Origin: UBA8524 sp964215915
Lineage (GTDB): Bacteria; Bacteroidota; Bacteroidia; UBA8524
Reading direction: 5' to 3'
Length of the DNA stretch: 64,000 nucleotides
Assembly (NCBI GenBank): GCA_964215915.1
Contig: CAXPEB010000026.1
Coordinates: forward strand, 16,073-80,072
A program made the translations under genes and the position numbers. Shown here piece by piece: positions 42,354-52,900 of this stretch. Under the pieces are notes generated by a model. That model did no database searches. It was not told the DNA's origin and saw only the letters and a list, made by a program, of their open reading frames with translations. The first letter of the stretch is position 1; each line of letters opens with the position of its first letter.

Positions 42354-44717
42354 GTGTTACGGGTTTCACTTTTTATTCTGGTGGGAATTTCAAGCTATTT
42401 TCAAATGCTTTCAGGTCAGGTGTTTGTGCAATCTTACGCAAGGGAACTAGATGTATCAGATGTTGCCGAACAGTTACTTAATGCTACCGTGTATAGGTTG
42501 GACGGTGAATTGGGAACAATCCGAATTGAGATTGAATTGAATGATTCCAATCTGAACTATATCTATAAGTATCAGTCTGCATTCTTCATACTGCAGGATT
42601 CCATACTCTTATCAGAAAAGAAAAACCAGTTTACTTCAATAGATTCCCCGGTTCAATTAGAAGAACACCGACGTCTGTTTGTTCGTTATTCTGTGCTGGA
42701 TGATGAGGATATATCGTTAGGAGAATATCTTTATGAATATAAGCTTAAGGATAATAATGGAGAGATAGAAAAAGAAAGGCCACCAATCCCCTCTCGTTTT
42801 TCACTTCACGGCACCATGAAAGTACGGTACACCTATAACAGTGCAAACTTCGAGAATAGTGCTTACCCGAAGCATTTGTTCTTTTATGAAGTTGATCCGA
42901 AGATTTCAGTGTTGGGTATTCCCCTTAATGCGAACATTCGAATTAGCCCGGAAGAAGGGAGTATTTCCAGGAAATTGTCATTTGCCAGATTCAGTTTAGA
43001 TGCGGAGAAGTATCAGGAAATAAGATCACGAGCCAGAGAGGAAGTGAAGAACAGGGAAGAACAACTGATAAATAATATAGAAAAAAAGGCCAAAGAAAAA
43101 TTACTGGAGGAGAAACAGAAGCTGGAATCACAACTGGATGCGGTTAACCGTCAAATTAAGGACTCTGCAGACCGCTTCCGTCAGTTGGATACTTTCGGGA
43201 ACAGAGAATGGGTAGATACATCTGCTTACCGGGAATACCTCAAGGATTCTGTTTCTGAGTTGGAGAACGACAAACGGAAACAAATCAGGGAAGGGTTGGA
43301 CTCCCTCAAGATCGTAAAGGCGCAAATCGAAAGCCGGATACAAAAAATTGACAGTACTGCAAGAACATTGCGCCAATCCATTTCTGACAGTATGGTGCAT
43401 TTCAGGTCTTTGATAAAGGGGCCAGATAAACCGGTATTCAGGAATGCCGGATTTCGAGGGTATGAAATAGAAGGGTTATCCATAGGGCGGTTCTATCCCA
43501 ACTTGCCAAAAACCATTGGTAGTCAAAGTTCAGTGCAGGGTGTAGATGCCGGGATTAGGCGAGATAATTGGCTGCATGAATTCAGTATCGGCAAAGTAAG
43601 CGACCTTTTTAGCAGAACTGCATCTATTGGGCTGATCAGGTATTCTGTCAGTAAAACGGAGGAGAGAAAATACAGGATAAGGTTCACAAGCCTTTACACA
43701 GGTTCATATGGAAGGAATGCTGCCTTTAAGTTACGTAACCCTGTATTCGGATTAGAAGCACAACGTGAACTCATAAAGAACGGCATATTGAATATAACAG
43801 GTGAAGGGGTAGTTAGCAGGTTAGTAGCATTCAACAACGGTCTTCAGGAAGGCTCTGTTGAAAGTTTGGCTTCCAGGGAGCAAGTGTTATTAATGCGACA
43901 GGATTTTTTCCCCGGATATGCCGGTGAACTCGGTGTTAATGGAGAGGTTGCCGGATTCCGCTACACATTGGCGTATTACCGAACGTCCATTAACTATACT
44001 ACTGCGCTAAATCCATTCATTCTTAAACAACTGAGTACCATTTCATATGGGATAAGCAAATCGATACTGAATAATTTCCTGAGACTTGGGTTTAATGGGA
44101 TGCATTCAAAAGAAGGGGAGGTATCCGAGCTTGACCAGTACAAAGCCGAGATGAGGATAAACCCCAAACGTTCCCCCCGTTTGTCCTTATCTGCCATGAC
44201 ATTTGACCGGACATTTGCCGCAGGAGCATCACAAAAGTTGATAATGCTGAGAGCACAATCTGATTATTCCTTTCAACTGTTCGGAAATTTTAACCAGGTA
44301 CAAACCTATTTTCACTGGCAAAGGACAAACACAAACAGAACCTCCCTTATTCAAGTATGTAATTGGGGGATTACAGACCTGATCAGAATTAGTGAACGCA
44401 TGAACCTCAACATGAGTTTCAATACGACACATTCTAAAAATGTTATCGGGAGTTCTACACAGAATATTATTCAGAATGCAGGCGGGGTTTCGCTTAGCTA
44501 TCTGATATCGGAAGCGATTCAATTCGGGATTCCGCTGAAATATTTAACAACGGGCCGCAGTTCAACCCTGGCAAGCGGTTTCTTTGCTTCATTCAGGTTC
44601 AAAGGCTTGTCTGGAGGAATACGTTACGATTTAAATTCGTTAACGACTCCAACGGAGATGGCATTATACAATCGAAACATTAACACTATACAAACCACCT
44701 TAGGATATGCATTTTAG
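42354..44717 (+). CDS. Outer-membrane barrel protein with N-terminal beta domain and central coiled coil
   Basis: This 787-residue protein starts with GTG at 42354, keeping a signal peptide (MLRVSLFILVGISSYFQMLSGQ). Residues 22-135 form a beta domain like that of the next protein (G-E-L-x-x-I-x-I-E-I-E-L, then LGEYLYEYKL). Residues 220-350 are a strong coiled coil (KNREEQLINNIEKKAKEKLL, QLDAVNRQIKDSADRFRQL). Residues 365-787 are aromatic beta strands ending TIQTTLGYAF, an outer-membrane barrel. It is the first gene of the giant operon and may form the outer-membrane exit or anchor with a periplasmic coiled-coil stalk. No family is recognised. Confidence 0.7.
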   Translation: MLRVSLFILVGISSYFQMLSGQVFVQSYARELDVSDVAEQLLNATVYRLDGELGTIRIEIELNDSNLNYIYKYQSAFFILQDSILLSEKKNQFTSIDSPVQLEEHRRLFVRYSVLDDEDISLGEYLYEYKLKDNNGEIEKERPPIPSRFSLHGTMKVRYTYNSANFENSAYPKHLFFYEVDPKISVLGIPLNANIRISPEEGSISRKLSFARFSLDAEKYQEIRSRAREEVKNREEQLINNIEKKAKEKLLEEKQKLESQLDAVNRQIKDSADRFRQLDTFGNREWVDTSAYREYLKDSVSELENDKRKQIREGLDSLKIVKAQIESRIQKIDSTARTLRQSISDSMVHFRSLIKGPDKPVFRNAGFRGYEIEGLSIGRFYPNLPKTIGSQSSVQGVDAGIRRDNWLHEFSIGKVSDLFSRTASIGLIRYSVSKTEERKYRIRFTSLYTGSYGRNAAFKLRNPVFGLEAQRELIKNGILNITGEGVVSRLVAFNNGLQEGSVESLASREQVLLMRQDFFPGYAGELGVNGEVAGFRYTLAYYRTSINYTTALNPFILKQLSTISYGISKSILNNFLRLGFNGMHSKEGEVSELDQYKAEMRINPKRSPRLSLSAMTFDRTFAAGASQKLIMLRAQSDYSFQLFGNFNQVQTYFHWQRTNTNRTSLIQVCNWGITDLIRISERMNLNMSFNTTHSKNVIGSSTQNIIQNAGGVSLSYLISEAIQFGIPLKYLTTGRSSTLASGFFASFRFKGLSGGIRYDLNSLTTPTEMALYNRNINTIQTTLGYAF

Positions 44718-45846
44718 TCGAGTACTATACATCCTTTTTCTATGCCTGCTGAGCATTTCTTCCGTTAATGCACAGGTTTCGGTTCAGGCTGGGTCGGCGA
44801 GCATTGGCCGCTACCAGATAAGCCACTTGTTTGATGCGACCTTGGTCAACTCTGCTTCCGGACAGCTGGAAAACCTTACCGTACAGATAACCCTGAAGAA
44901 CGCAGCGGGAAAGGATGTCCTGAAATGGGTATCTGATCGATTCGTTTGCCCAACTGGTTTTACGGCATTCGAGGCTATTCCCTTGCAGGTCAGTAGCGGA
45001 AGGTTTGAGCAAGGAGAAAATTATTACCGAAATAACCTTTTTCTTCCTGTAGGGCAGTATTCCGCGCATTATGCGGTATATGCGAATGGACCTTCCGGCA
45101 GTGCTTTGCTCGGTGAAACGCACATGGAGATTAGTTCTATCGAGTTTCCGGATATTCAGTTAATCAGTGTGGAGGATGGGGATACGCTTACAAACAAGTT
45201 CCCGGTATTCAGCTGGTCTTCATTTGTTTTCCCTCAATTGCCACAGGATGGTTCGGGAGATTTTCAGGTTAACTATCATATTATTATCAAACAGGTGTTC
45301 AATGAACAAAGTAACCTGGAGGCTATGGAATACAATCCTACGCATCATGAACAGGACGGGTTAAATGCAAACACCTATGTCTACCCTTTTAACGGGCTTC
45401 GTTTTGATGATAGTGCAGTGTATGTCTGGAAAGTTGAAGCCAGAGTTAGCGGATTGACAATTTCCAGTTCCGATATCTGGCGATTTGTTTATTCTCCCAA
45501 ACCACCGCGTATATATAATGCCCCAATCATTATGTTAAATCCGGAAAAGGGAACTTCCACTACGACCATTCAGAAGAATATACTCAAAGTAGGGTATCAT
45601 GAAAAGTTGGGTCCTTCTTCCCTGATGTTGTTACGGGCAGAAATCCAGGATGCTGCAGGGAATATTGTGGCTAGTTCCGAGAAGCTCAATTTTATGGCCA
45701 GACAAGGGTTCAATGTTTTCAGTGTGAGCCTCTGTCCCGATGGATTGAATTTGAGTGATGGAAGCTACAAACTGGTTCTGTTCAATCTGAACGGAAAAAA
45801 AATGGAATTAAACTTCAGCTACACACGGACTAATGAATGTGAATAA
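44707..45846 (+). CDS. Exported TANFOR-like / Ig-fold protein
   Basis: This 379-residue protein has a signal peptide (LFLCLLSISSVNA). The N-terminal domain (25-150) shares the pattern GQLENLTVQITLKN ... LPVGQYSAHYAVY with the barrel protein upstream. A second domain (155-265; FPVFSWSSFVFPQL, YHIIIKQVFNE, AVYVWKVEARVSG, DIWRFVY) matches the FN3-like unit seen in TANFOR-domain proteins, and a third small beta domain ends in NFSYTRTNECE. The TANFOR assignment is from memory. It overlaps the barrel gene by 11 bp and the chaperone gene by 14 bp, implying fixed stoichiometry. Confidence 0.6.
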   Translation: MHFSRVLYILFLCLLSISSVNAQVSVQAGSASIGRYQISHLFDATLVNSASGQLENLTVQITLKNAAGKDVLKWVSDRFVCPTGFTAFEAIPLQVSSGRFEQGENYYRNNLFLPVGQYSAHYAVYANGPSGSALLGETHMEISSIEFPDIQLISVEDGDTLTNKFPVFSWSSFVFPQLPQDGSGDFQVNYHIIIKQVFNEQSNLEAMEYNPTHHEQDGLNANTYVYPFNGLRFDDSAVYVWKVEARVSGLTISSSDIWRFVYSPKPPRIYNAPIIMLNPEKGTSTTTIQKNILKVGYHEKLGPSSLMLLRAEIQDAAGNIVASSEKLNFMARQGFNVFSVSLCPDGLNLSDGSYKLVLFNLNGKKMELNFSYTRTNECE

Positions 45847-46372
45847 ATTACTTCTTGTTATTGCAATCGCGTTAAGTATTAGCGCATTGATTATCGGAAT
45901 ACCCGGCTTTTTTAGTCATCAGGAAAGTCCGGCCTTTTTCAACGCAGATAAAGTCTATAATGAATACGAGATGAAAAAGGAGTTGGAGGCCAAAATGCAG
46001 AAAATGGACGAATACCAGACGTTCATGATAGACAGCCTCAAATTTCAAATTCGATCCATGGAACAAAAGGCAATAGCAGATCCACAAAACCAGGGTTTCC
46101 AGGACCAGTTGAAAATGCTGTACGATCAATTCAACCTTACGGCGCGCGAATTCAAGGAACGCAATGAAGGGATATCGGCCCAGTACAACAAAATGGTATT
46201 GGATCAGATTCGACAAAAGGCCAAAGAGTTCCGTATGAAACGGGGGTTACCTTATTTTATCGGGCAGGGAGAAAGCACGGATTTGATCTTTTACGATGAC
46301 GCTCATGATTTGAGTGATGAGTTCATCCTTTTCTTAAATGAGTCATATTCCGGAGCTGCCGTTACACCATGA
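45833..46372 (+). CDS. Skp/OmpH-like periplasmic chaperone
   Basis: This 179-residue protein has an N-terminal signal or anchor helix (5-26) followed by the Skp/OmpH pattern: FFNADKVYNEYEMKKELEAK, a long coiled-coil tentacle region (about 45-140), then the return strand ESTDLIFYDDAHDLSDEFIL and FLNESYSG. Skp-type proteins hold unfolded outer-membrane or secreted proteins in the periplasm. A copy embedded in this operon suggests a chaperone for the barrel or the giant proteins. It overlaps its neighbours by 14 and 4 bp. Confidence 0.78.
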   Translation: MNVNKLLLVIAIALSISALIIGIPGFFSHQESPAFFNADKVYNEYEMKKELEAKMQKMDEYQTFMIDSLKFQIRSMEQKAIADPQNQGFQDQLKMLYDQFNLTAREFKERNEGISAQYNKMVLDQIRQKAKEFRMKRGLPYFIGQGESTDLIFYDDAHDLSDEFILFLNESYSGAAVTP

Positions 46373-46953
46373 GAACGCTTCAGTTGTTTGTAATACTGAT
46401 TCTTATTTCTTCCTGCAAACAGAGGCAGGTTCCGGCTGGTGAATGGGTTGAGTACGTGCAATCGGAAGAGTCTGGTTTAAGGAAATCAGTTACTGTGGGA
46501 AAATGTCGAATGGATGTCCAGTATTACCCTGCCAGCTATTGGAAGGCTAAGTGTATACTGGAAGGCAAAGAGTATACTGGAGCCCAGGATTCTTTTGCTT
46601 TATTTAAAGTTTATTTCTCCAATCCGGAGAGAACAGGTGGACTTGCCCGGGCAATTGCTTCAGGAAAAGGAGAATATGTAAGAATCCTGGAATACCTTGA
46701 TGGGGATGCCCGGTACGATTTCCTGTTCAAACAAGCTACCGATACTGCTCTTGCAGCAATGTACCACTATGAGAGAACGTATGACCTCGTTCCGTTCGAC
46801 TGTGTGAATGTGGCGTTTCCCTATTCGGAAGATTCGGAATCTCCGTTTATCCTCGAGTATCATGATAATCTCTTTTGTTTCGGAATTCAGAAGTTCCGAT
46901 TTGATAAAGAAACGATAAAACAAGTCAATCAAATAGAAGTAATACCGCAATGA
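46369..46953 (+). CDS. Hypothetical lipoprotein of the giant locus
   Basis: This 194-residue lipoprotein (lipobox LILISSCKQ) has a mixed alpha/beta mature chain: CRMDVQYYPASYWKAKCILEG, a helix-rich GGLARAIASGKGEYVRILEYL, and a C-terminal VAFPYSEDSESPFILEYHDNLF. No family is recognised. It overlaps both neighbours by 4 bp (ATGA) and directly precedes the 2421-residue gene, so it may be an accessory of that giant. Confidence 0.65.
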   Translation: MRTLQLFVILILISSCKQRQVPAGEWVEYVQSEESGLRKSVTVGKCRMDVQYYPASYWKAKCILEGKEYTGAQDSFALFKVYFSNPERTGGLARAIASGKGEYVRILEYLDGDARYDFLFKQATDTALAAMYHYERTYDLVPFDCVNVAFPYSEDSESPFILEYHDNLFCFGIQKFRFDKETIKQVNQIEVIPQ

Positions 46954-49900
46954 ATGTTCTGACCCTGTTTCGAAAATCCTGGTTAACCCGCGTGTTAAGT
47001 GCGATGGCTCTTTTGGGCATAGCGGAACAATATCTATATCCGATGCAGGCATATGCCCTTACGGGTGGGCCGAGTCAGCCGGAGGTGCAAAGCTTTGAGC
47101 CCATTGCCACAACGCAAATGGTTGATCCCTTTACAGGTGATTTTTCCTATAACATTCCTCTTTTTGATGTGGGCGGATATCCCATCAACATCTCCTACCA
47201 TAGCGGAATCAATATGGAGCAGGAAGCCAGCTGTGTGGGACTGGGTTGGAACATCAATCCGGGAGCAATCAATCGCCATTTGCAAGGGGTTCCTGATGAT
47301 TTTAAAGGCGATCTGATTCGTTATGAGGAGAATTTCAAACCGCATGTTGGCGTAAATACGCAGTTCAAGTTTGCAGCGGTGGATACGGGTGAGAAAGAAA
47401 TATTCGGAGTAGAACCCGGACCATTCAGCAATTCCAAAGTATTTATTAAGGATCTCGGGAATAAGTTCAAGTATAGTGTTTATGAACAAGCAGGTGTGGT
47501 TGACATGGATGATATCGGGTTGACCTTACGCTTTGGGATACAGTATCATAATTATCGTGGTGTAGGTTATGAAGTAGGGTTTGGAGATAATTCAGCCATT
47601 GGTGAAAAATGGCTCAAGGGTTTTGGGGTCAACTACGATATTTCCTTCAACTCCTTCTCCGGTTATGATGCCTCTGCCGGTTTGTCCTATCAGTTTGCCG
47701 CATGGAAGCAAACCAAAGACCATGTTGAATCCAAAGGGATGCTGGGAGCCGGACTGGGCATTGGCATGAATTCAAGAACCGGTTTGCGTGATATTACATT
47801 CAATACGTTTGCATACCGGGCTTATGAGTATTGCCAGGAAAACGTGGTTACACGAGAGCCGTCCATGAAAATATCCGGCGGAAAGATTTATTATGAGTCG
47901 GGTGAAAAATCAGCCATTCACCGGGTAGGTGCCGAAAGCTCCGGATATAACGGTGGTATGAGTTTGTTGGGTGCCCCCCCCTCATTTAGCCCCACATCTA
48001 CAAGCTATACCAAGTCTGCCAGTTATACCTTTTCCTATAAAACCGGGCTGCAGTTGTTCGGTTCTTATCATCATGGTACCATAACTGCCAGCGTAGATTG
48101 GTACGGGTTGGATAAAAAGGTTCAGGACAGGCAGTCTTTCGGAACCTTATACCTTAAGGATGTTTCAGCGAATAGCAATGCCGATCAATTTGCGCTGGAT
48201 TACAATCAGATTGGTGTAAAAAGCCTGAACAAGTTTACGGAGAACCTGCACCAAATGAACCAAACGGCCGACTTTTTTACAGTAAGCGGTCAGGGTACAT
48301 CCGGGAGTTTCAAACCATACCTGGGTTCACTTGGAAGCTTTTACCAGCCCCGATCCGAAAACAGGAGTGTCCCGTCAGGAAATGTTGCGCTCGAAGTAGG
48401 TACGGGTAATTTTGCCAAGCTTGGTGTAAACCTGAAGTATATACATCGTGGGGCATACTCGGGAAAATGGAGGGAAGAATACGGCAACCTGGCTTCCAAT
48501 TCGTACAATTTTACGGTTGGCAATGGTGAGGCCGATTGGGAAGGGGTTTATTTTAAGAACATTGGGGAAAGGATTGGCGTTGATGAAGGCTACTACGAGG
48601 AACTTGGCGGAGAAACGCCGACCGCACTGGCTATTGTAGATAATAAATGTACGGACTGCCCCAAACCCAGCACCGGAATTTCCGTGAGAACCTACGTTAC
48701 CGACAAACTTTCTCACGACGATAACCCTACAGGAAATATTTCCCGTACCAAAAGAGCGGAAAGAAATCAATTCTGGAGTCACCTAACCGCTGAAGAAGCC
48801 GAAGATTTCGGACTTACCAAATACGTAAGTGATCATGCAGAGCCACACCATATCGGCGAGATTACCATAACCGGGGAAGACGGAAGACGCTACGTTTATG
48901 GACAAGCACTTTACAATACCGAGCATAAGGAAGTGACCTTCAATCTGGCGGATCATGCCAATAACCTCAACTGTGAGCCGGCAACATTTACTTACAATAC
49001 ATCAAGCAGCGGATCCAATACGCCAGACAATACTTTGGACAATAAAAAAGGAAAGGACCACGTCTTCCGCTCTACGCAAATTCCGCCTTATGCCCATGCG
49101 TATTACCTCACTGCAGTGTTAAGCGTAGATTATGTGGATGTCGATAACAATGGCCCGACACCCAATGACCTTGGTGATTATGTGCTTTTTGAATATGAGT
49201 CGGCAATGCTGGATTATCAGTGGCGAACACCGTATTCTGAGGAGTATAACCGGGCAAATGGCTTTGTAGGGCTGCTCTCCAATGATTTTGATGATAAAGC
49301 CTCCTATGTATATGGAAAAAAAGAGGTTTGGTACCTCACAGAGGTGAAATCCAAAAACCAGAGAGCGGTATTCATCTATGATGAAACCGGTCGAAAAGAC
49401 GCTTATGAAGCAGAAGGAGAAAACGGGGGAAGAGGAAGCAGGACCCTATGGAAACTGGACCGAATTGAGGTTTATACCGAACACGAGGGGGCACTTTATG
49501 AACCCGTGTTTAACCCGGCTCCCGGTGGTTCTCCTGAGGATGTCTTGCTCAAAACCGTTCACTTTGCCTATTCCTATGATCTGTGCCCGAATATTCCCAA
49601 TAATATTGGAACAAATACGGGAACGGACCACCCCTTAATCCCCGGGACCGATCAAAATATCAATAAAGGGAAACTTACCCTTCATAAGATTTGGTTTACC
49701 TACCAGAACAGCAACCTGGGAGAGGAAAGCCCCTATTTGTTTCAATACAGTGAAACCAACCCTGCTTATGAACCGGCTGATGTAGACCGATGGGGCAATT
49801 ACAAGCCGAATAATTGCAGCGGAAAATACAATTCGGAATTTCCCTATTCGCTACAGGACGAAAACCTGGTTCACCAATATGCCAGCGCCTGGCATCTTAC

Positions 49901-52900
49901 GCAGATTGAATTGCCTTCCGGAGGCAAAATCAATATTGATTATGAATCGGATGATTATCAATATGTGCAGGACAGGCCTGCCATGCAAATGCTAAACATC
50001 CTGGGCTATGGCAAATCAGCAGCCGATTATAAATCAGGACAAACTCCTTCGGCCAACCTGTATGAGGGATTTGCGGGAGGCTCGGAAAGAAGGGCCAACA
50101 ATTTTGTGTTTGTATCACTTCCTGAGCCGGTTTACAGCAATGAAGAGTTCCGGGAACGCTACCTGAAAGACAACGGAAAGGACAATATTGAAATTTATTT
50201 TAAAGTAAAAATCAACCTTCAGAATAAGTTTCATCCGGGAGACAAAAAATACGAGTTTATTGATGGTTTTGCGACCGTTGAAAAGGTCAACGAAACAATC
50301 AATGCCGGAGTTACCTCTGATCCGAACGTAGGTTGGATAGCATTGGAACGAGTTGGGTTGAAAGAAGGGAATCTCTTCAAAATCCACCCCATCGCAAAAA
50401 CAGCCTGGCAGTTTATCCGCCTGCAAATGCCTTACCTGGCTTTCCCTGCAAGCGATGCGGTTTCCGACCCCGATGATTTCCCTATTACCAATCAATTGAT
50501 TGGTGGCCTGTTGAGTTTGGCTCCTGAAATGCTTAGCTCTATTCGCGGATTTAACGGAAAAATGTTATCGGAGCGTTTTGCCCAGGAAACCATCCCGTCC
50601 GAATCGGTAATTCGGCTATATAGTGCCAGTGGACAAAAATACGGAGGGGGTAGCAGGGTGAAAACCATTCGTTTTTCCGATGAGTGGGATCAGTTTGATG
50701 AAAACAATGAGTCGGCAAGTTATATTACCCGGTACGAGTATTCCCTGGAAGACGGATCGGGAAGCTCCGGTGTTGCCAGCTACGAACCGATTATAGGAGG
50801 CGAGGAAAACCCTTTTAAGGTACCGGTTCATTATGAAGAAAAAATGAACCCTCTGGCTCTTGCCAACCACATCTATGATCTGGAACCCTATTGTGAGTTT
50901 CTTTATCCGGCAGCAGTAGTAGGGTACAGTCGTGTAAAGATTAGTGCCGTATTGCCGCAAGATACGGAGGAACATAGCTCCTATACCATAACCCGTCATG
51001 CTGACGGGTACACGGTCAATGAATTTTATACGGCAAAGGACTATCCCACGAGGTCCATGAATACCACATTGTCCAAAAGTTTGAAGGGCACTTCGGGCAG
51101 TTCGGGATGGGCCAACAAGCTTACCTCCCTTTTTGGAATATCTACTCAGGGAGTGACGGCCAGCCAGGGATTTCAAATTGTACTTAATGATATGCATGGA
51201 AAGCTGAAAAGTACAACGGTCTATAATTCCCATACCGACAAACCAGTAAGGAAGACCGAATTTGTTTATAAGGACAAAGCGGAACACCTGAACAGCTCCA
51301 TAGAAAACAACAGTGCGAGTGGTTCCAAGGAACTTGATAATGAAGTGGTGGTTCTCAATCCGGATGGAACCTATGAAACCAAAATGATTGGCGTGGATAT
51401 CGAGGCATTTGTCGATGTCAATGAATCAAGAGAGATCACACATATACCGGGGCTTGATATCAACTTCGAATTTGTTCAATCCGGGATACCGCTGCTGTTT
51501 ACGTTGCCATTACCCAAATACCGCAGGATTGAGAATTATACTTTAACGGCCTCCCTGACCAAAGTGATTACCAAATCCGGGATCCTGATCAAAACCAGGA
51601 TGACAGATAATGGTCATACGGTTGAAACCGAAAATGTGGCTTTCGATGCAAAAACCGGGTCTGTCCTGCTGTCCAAAACAAATAATGAATTCGAGGATCC
51701 GGTATACAGCATGAGCTATCCGGCTCATTGGGCTTATGACGGAATGGGACAGGCATACCAGAATACCGGACTTGAATTTGAGTTTGAGATCGTGGATGGG
51801 ATAGGCTATGCCAACGAGGAACAAGGCCAATTCCTGCGCAAGGGTGATGAAATTATTCTTCCGGGAGTGGATAAGCGCTATTGGATATTCCATATAGAGC
51901 AGTTTGATGATAATGGTACAACAAAGTACAAATTCGGCCTTTTGGACGCAGCCGGACGTATAAAGTATAATGACACTTATACCGGAAAGGTAATCCGCTC
52001 CGGACACCGTAACATGCAGGGGCTATCTGTGGGCCAGGTGGTAACCAAATCCAACCCGCTGGTTTCCGGTACTTTCGGGGGATCCTCTCAGTTTTCGAAT
52101 GTATTGGCTGCTACGGCTATGGAGTACGATGAGAACTGGCAAACCTTCATGGGCTTTCATGAGATAGGTTATGAATGCACGGGAACCTCCATTCCTTCAG
52201 ATTGTTCGGAAGGAATAGACTTCCGGCAAAACCGATATCGCCTGCGAAATAAAGCTGTGGGAGGCCTGTGCCTGGGTACAACCGCACCATTCGGTAATCC
52301 CGCGGAAATTTGTAATAGCGCAGAATGTCCGAAGGCCACCTTTAAAAGAGATCGTTCGCATGTGAATGATCCGGCGAATAAGAAGATACCTGATGAGTCT
52401 GATCCGACTTTCGATAAGTCAAAAACCCGACCTGCAGGAATTGGAACCTTAATGACTTACCTGGAAACACCGGGGATGCGTTTCGAAGACTGGGCAAATA
52501 CCGGAAACGATTGGCAGAATCAGTCGGCTCCCTGGCTGGAGGAAGGGGTGCTTACCGCTTCTGCAGATAATAGCGTGGTTCGTATCAATGGCTTCCCTTC
52601 CTGCGACCAAAAAATCTGGAAAGTCGGGTATGCCAGTGATCAAACGTCTACGCCGCCGTATGGGTTGTTCCGGTATTATAAGGAAAGCGGATCCATGTTT
52701 TGCGCGGAGATGTTTACCTTCCAGTATTCCACGGATGTTGAAATACTCAAGGATGAAGTACAGGTATCCAATATGGTTCTTTATTTCATCAGTGTGGAAA
52801 ATGTAAGCGGAACAGATTACAACTATTACAAAGTTCTCTTTCCGATGTATCCGGATATTGTCGCCTACATGTGGTCTACCTGTCCGGATTGTAACAACAA

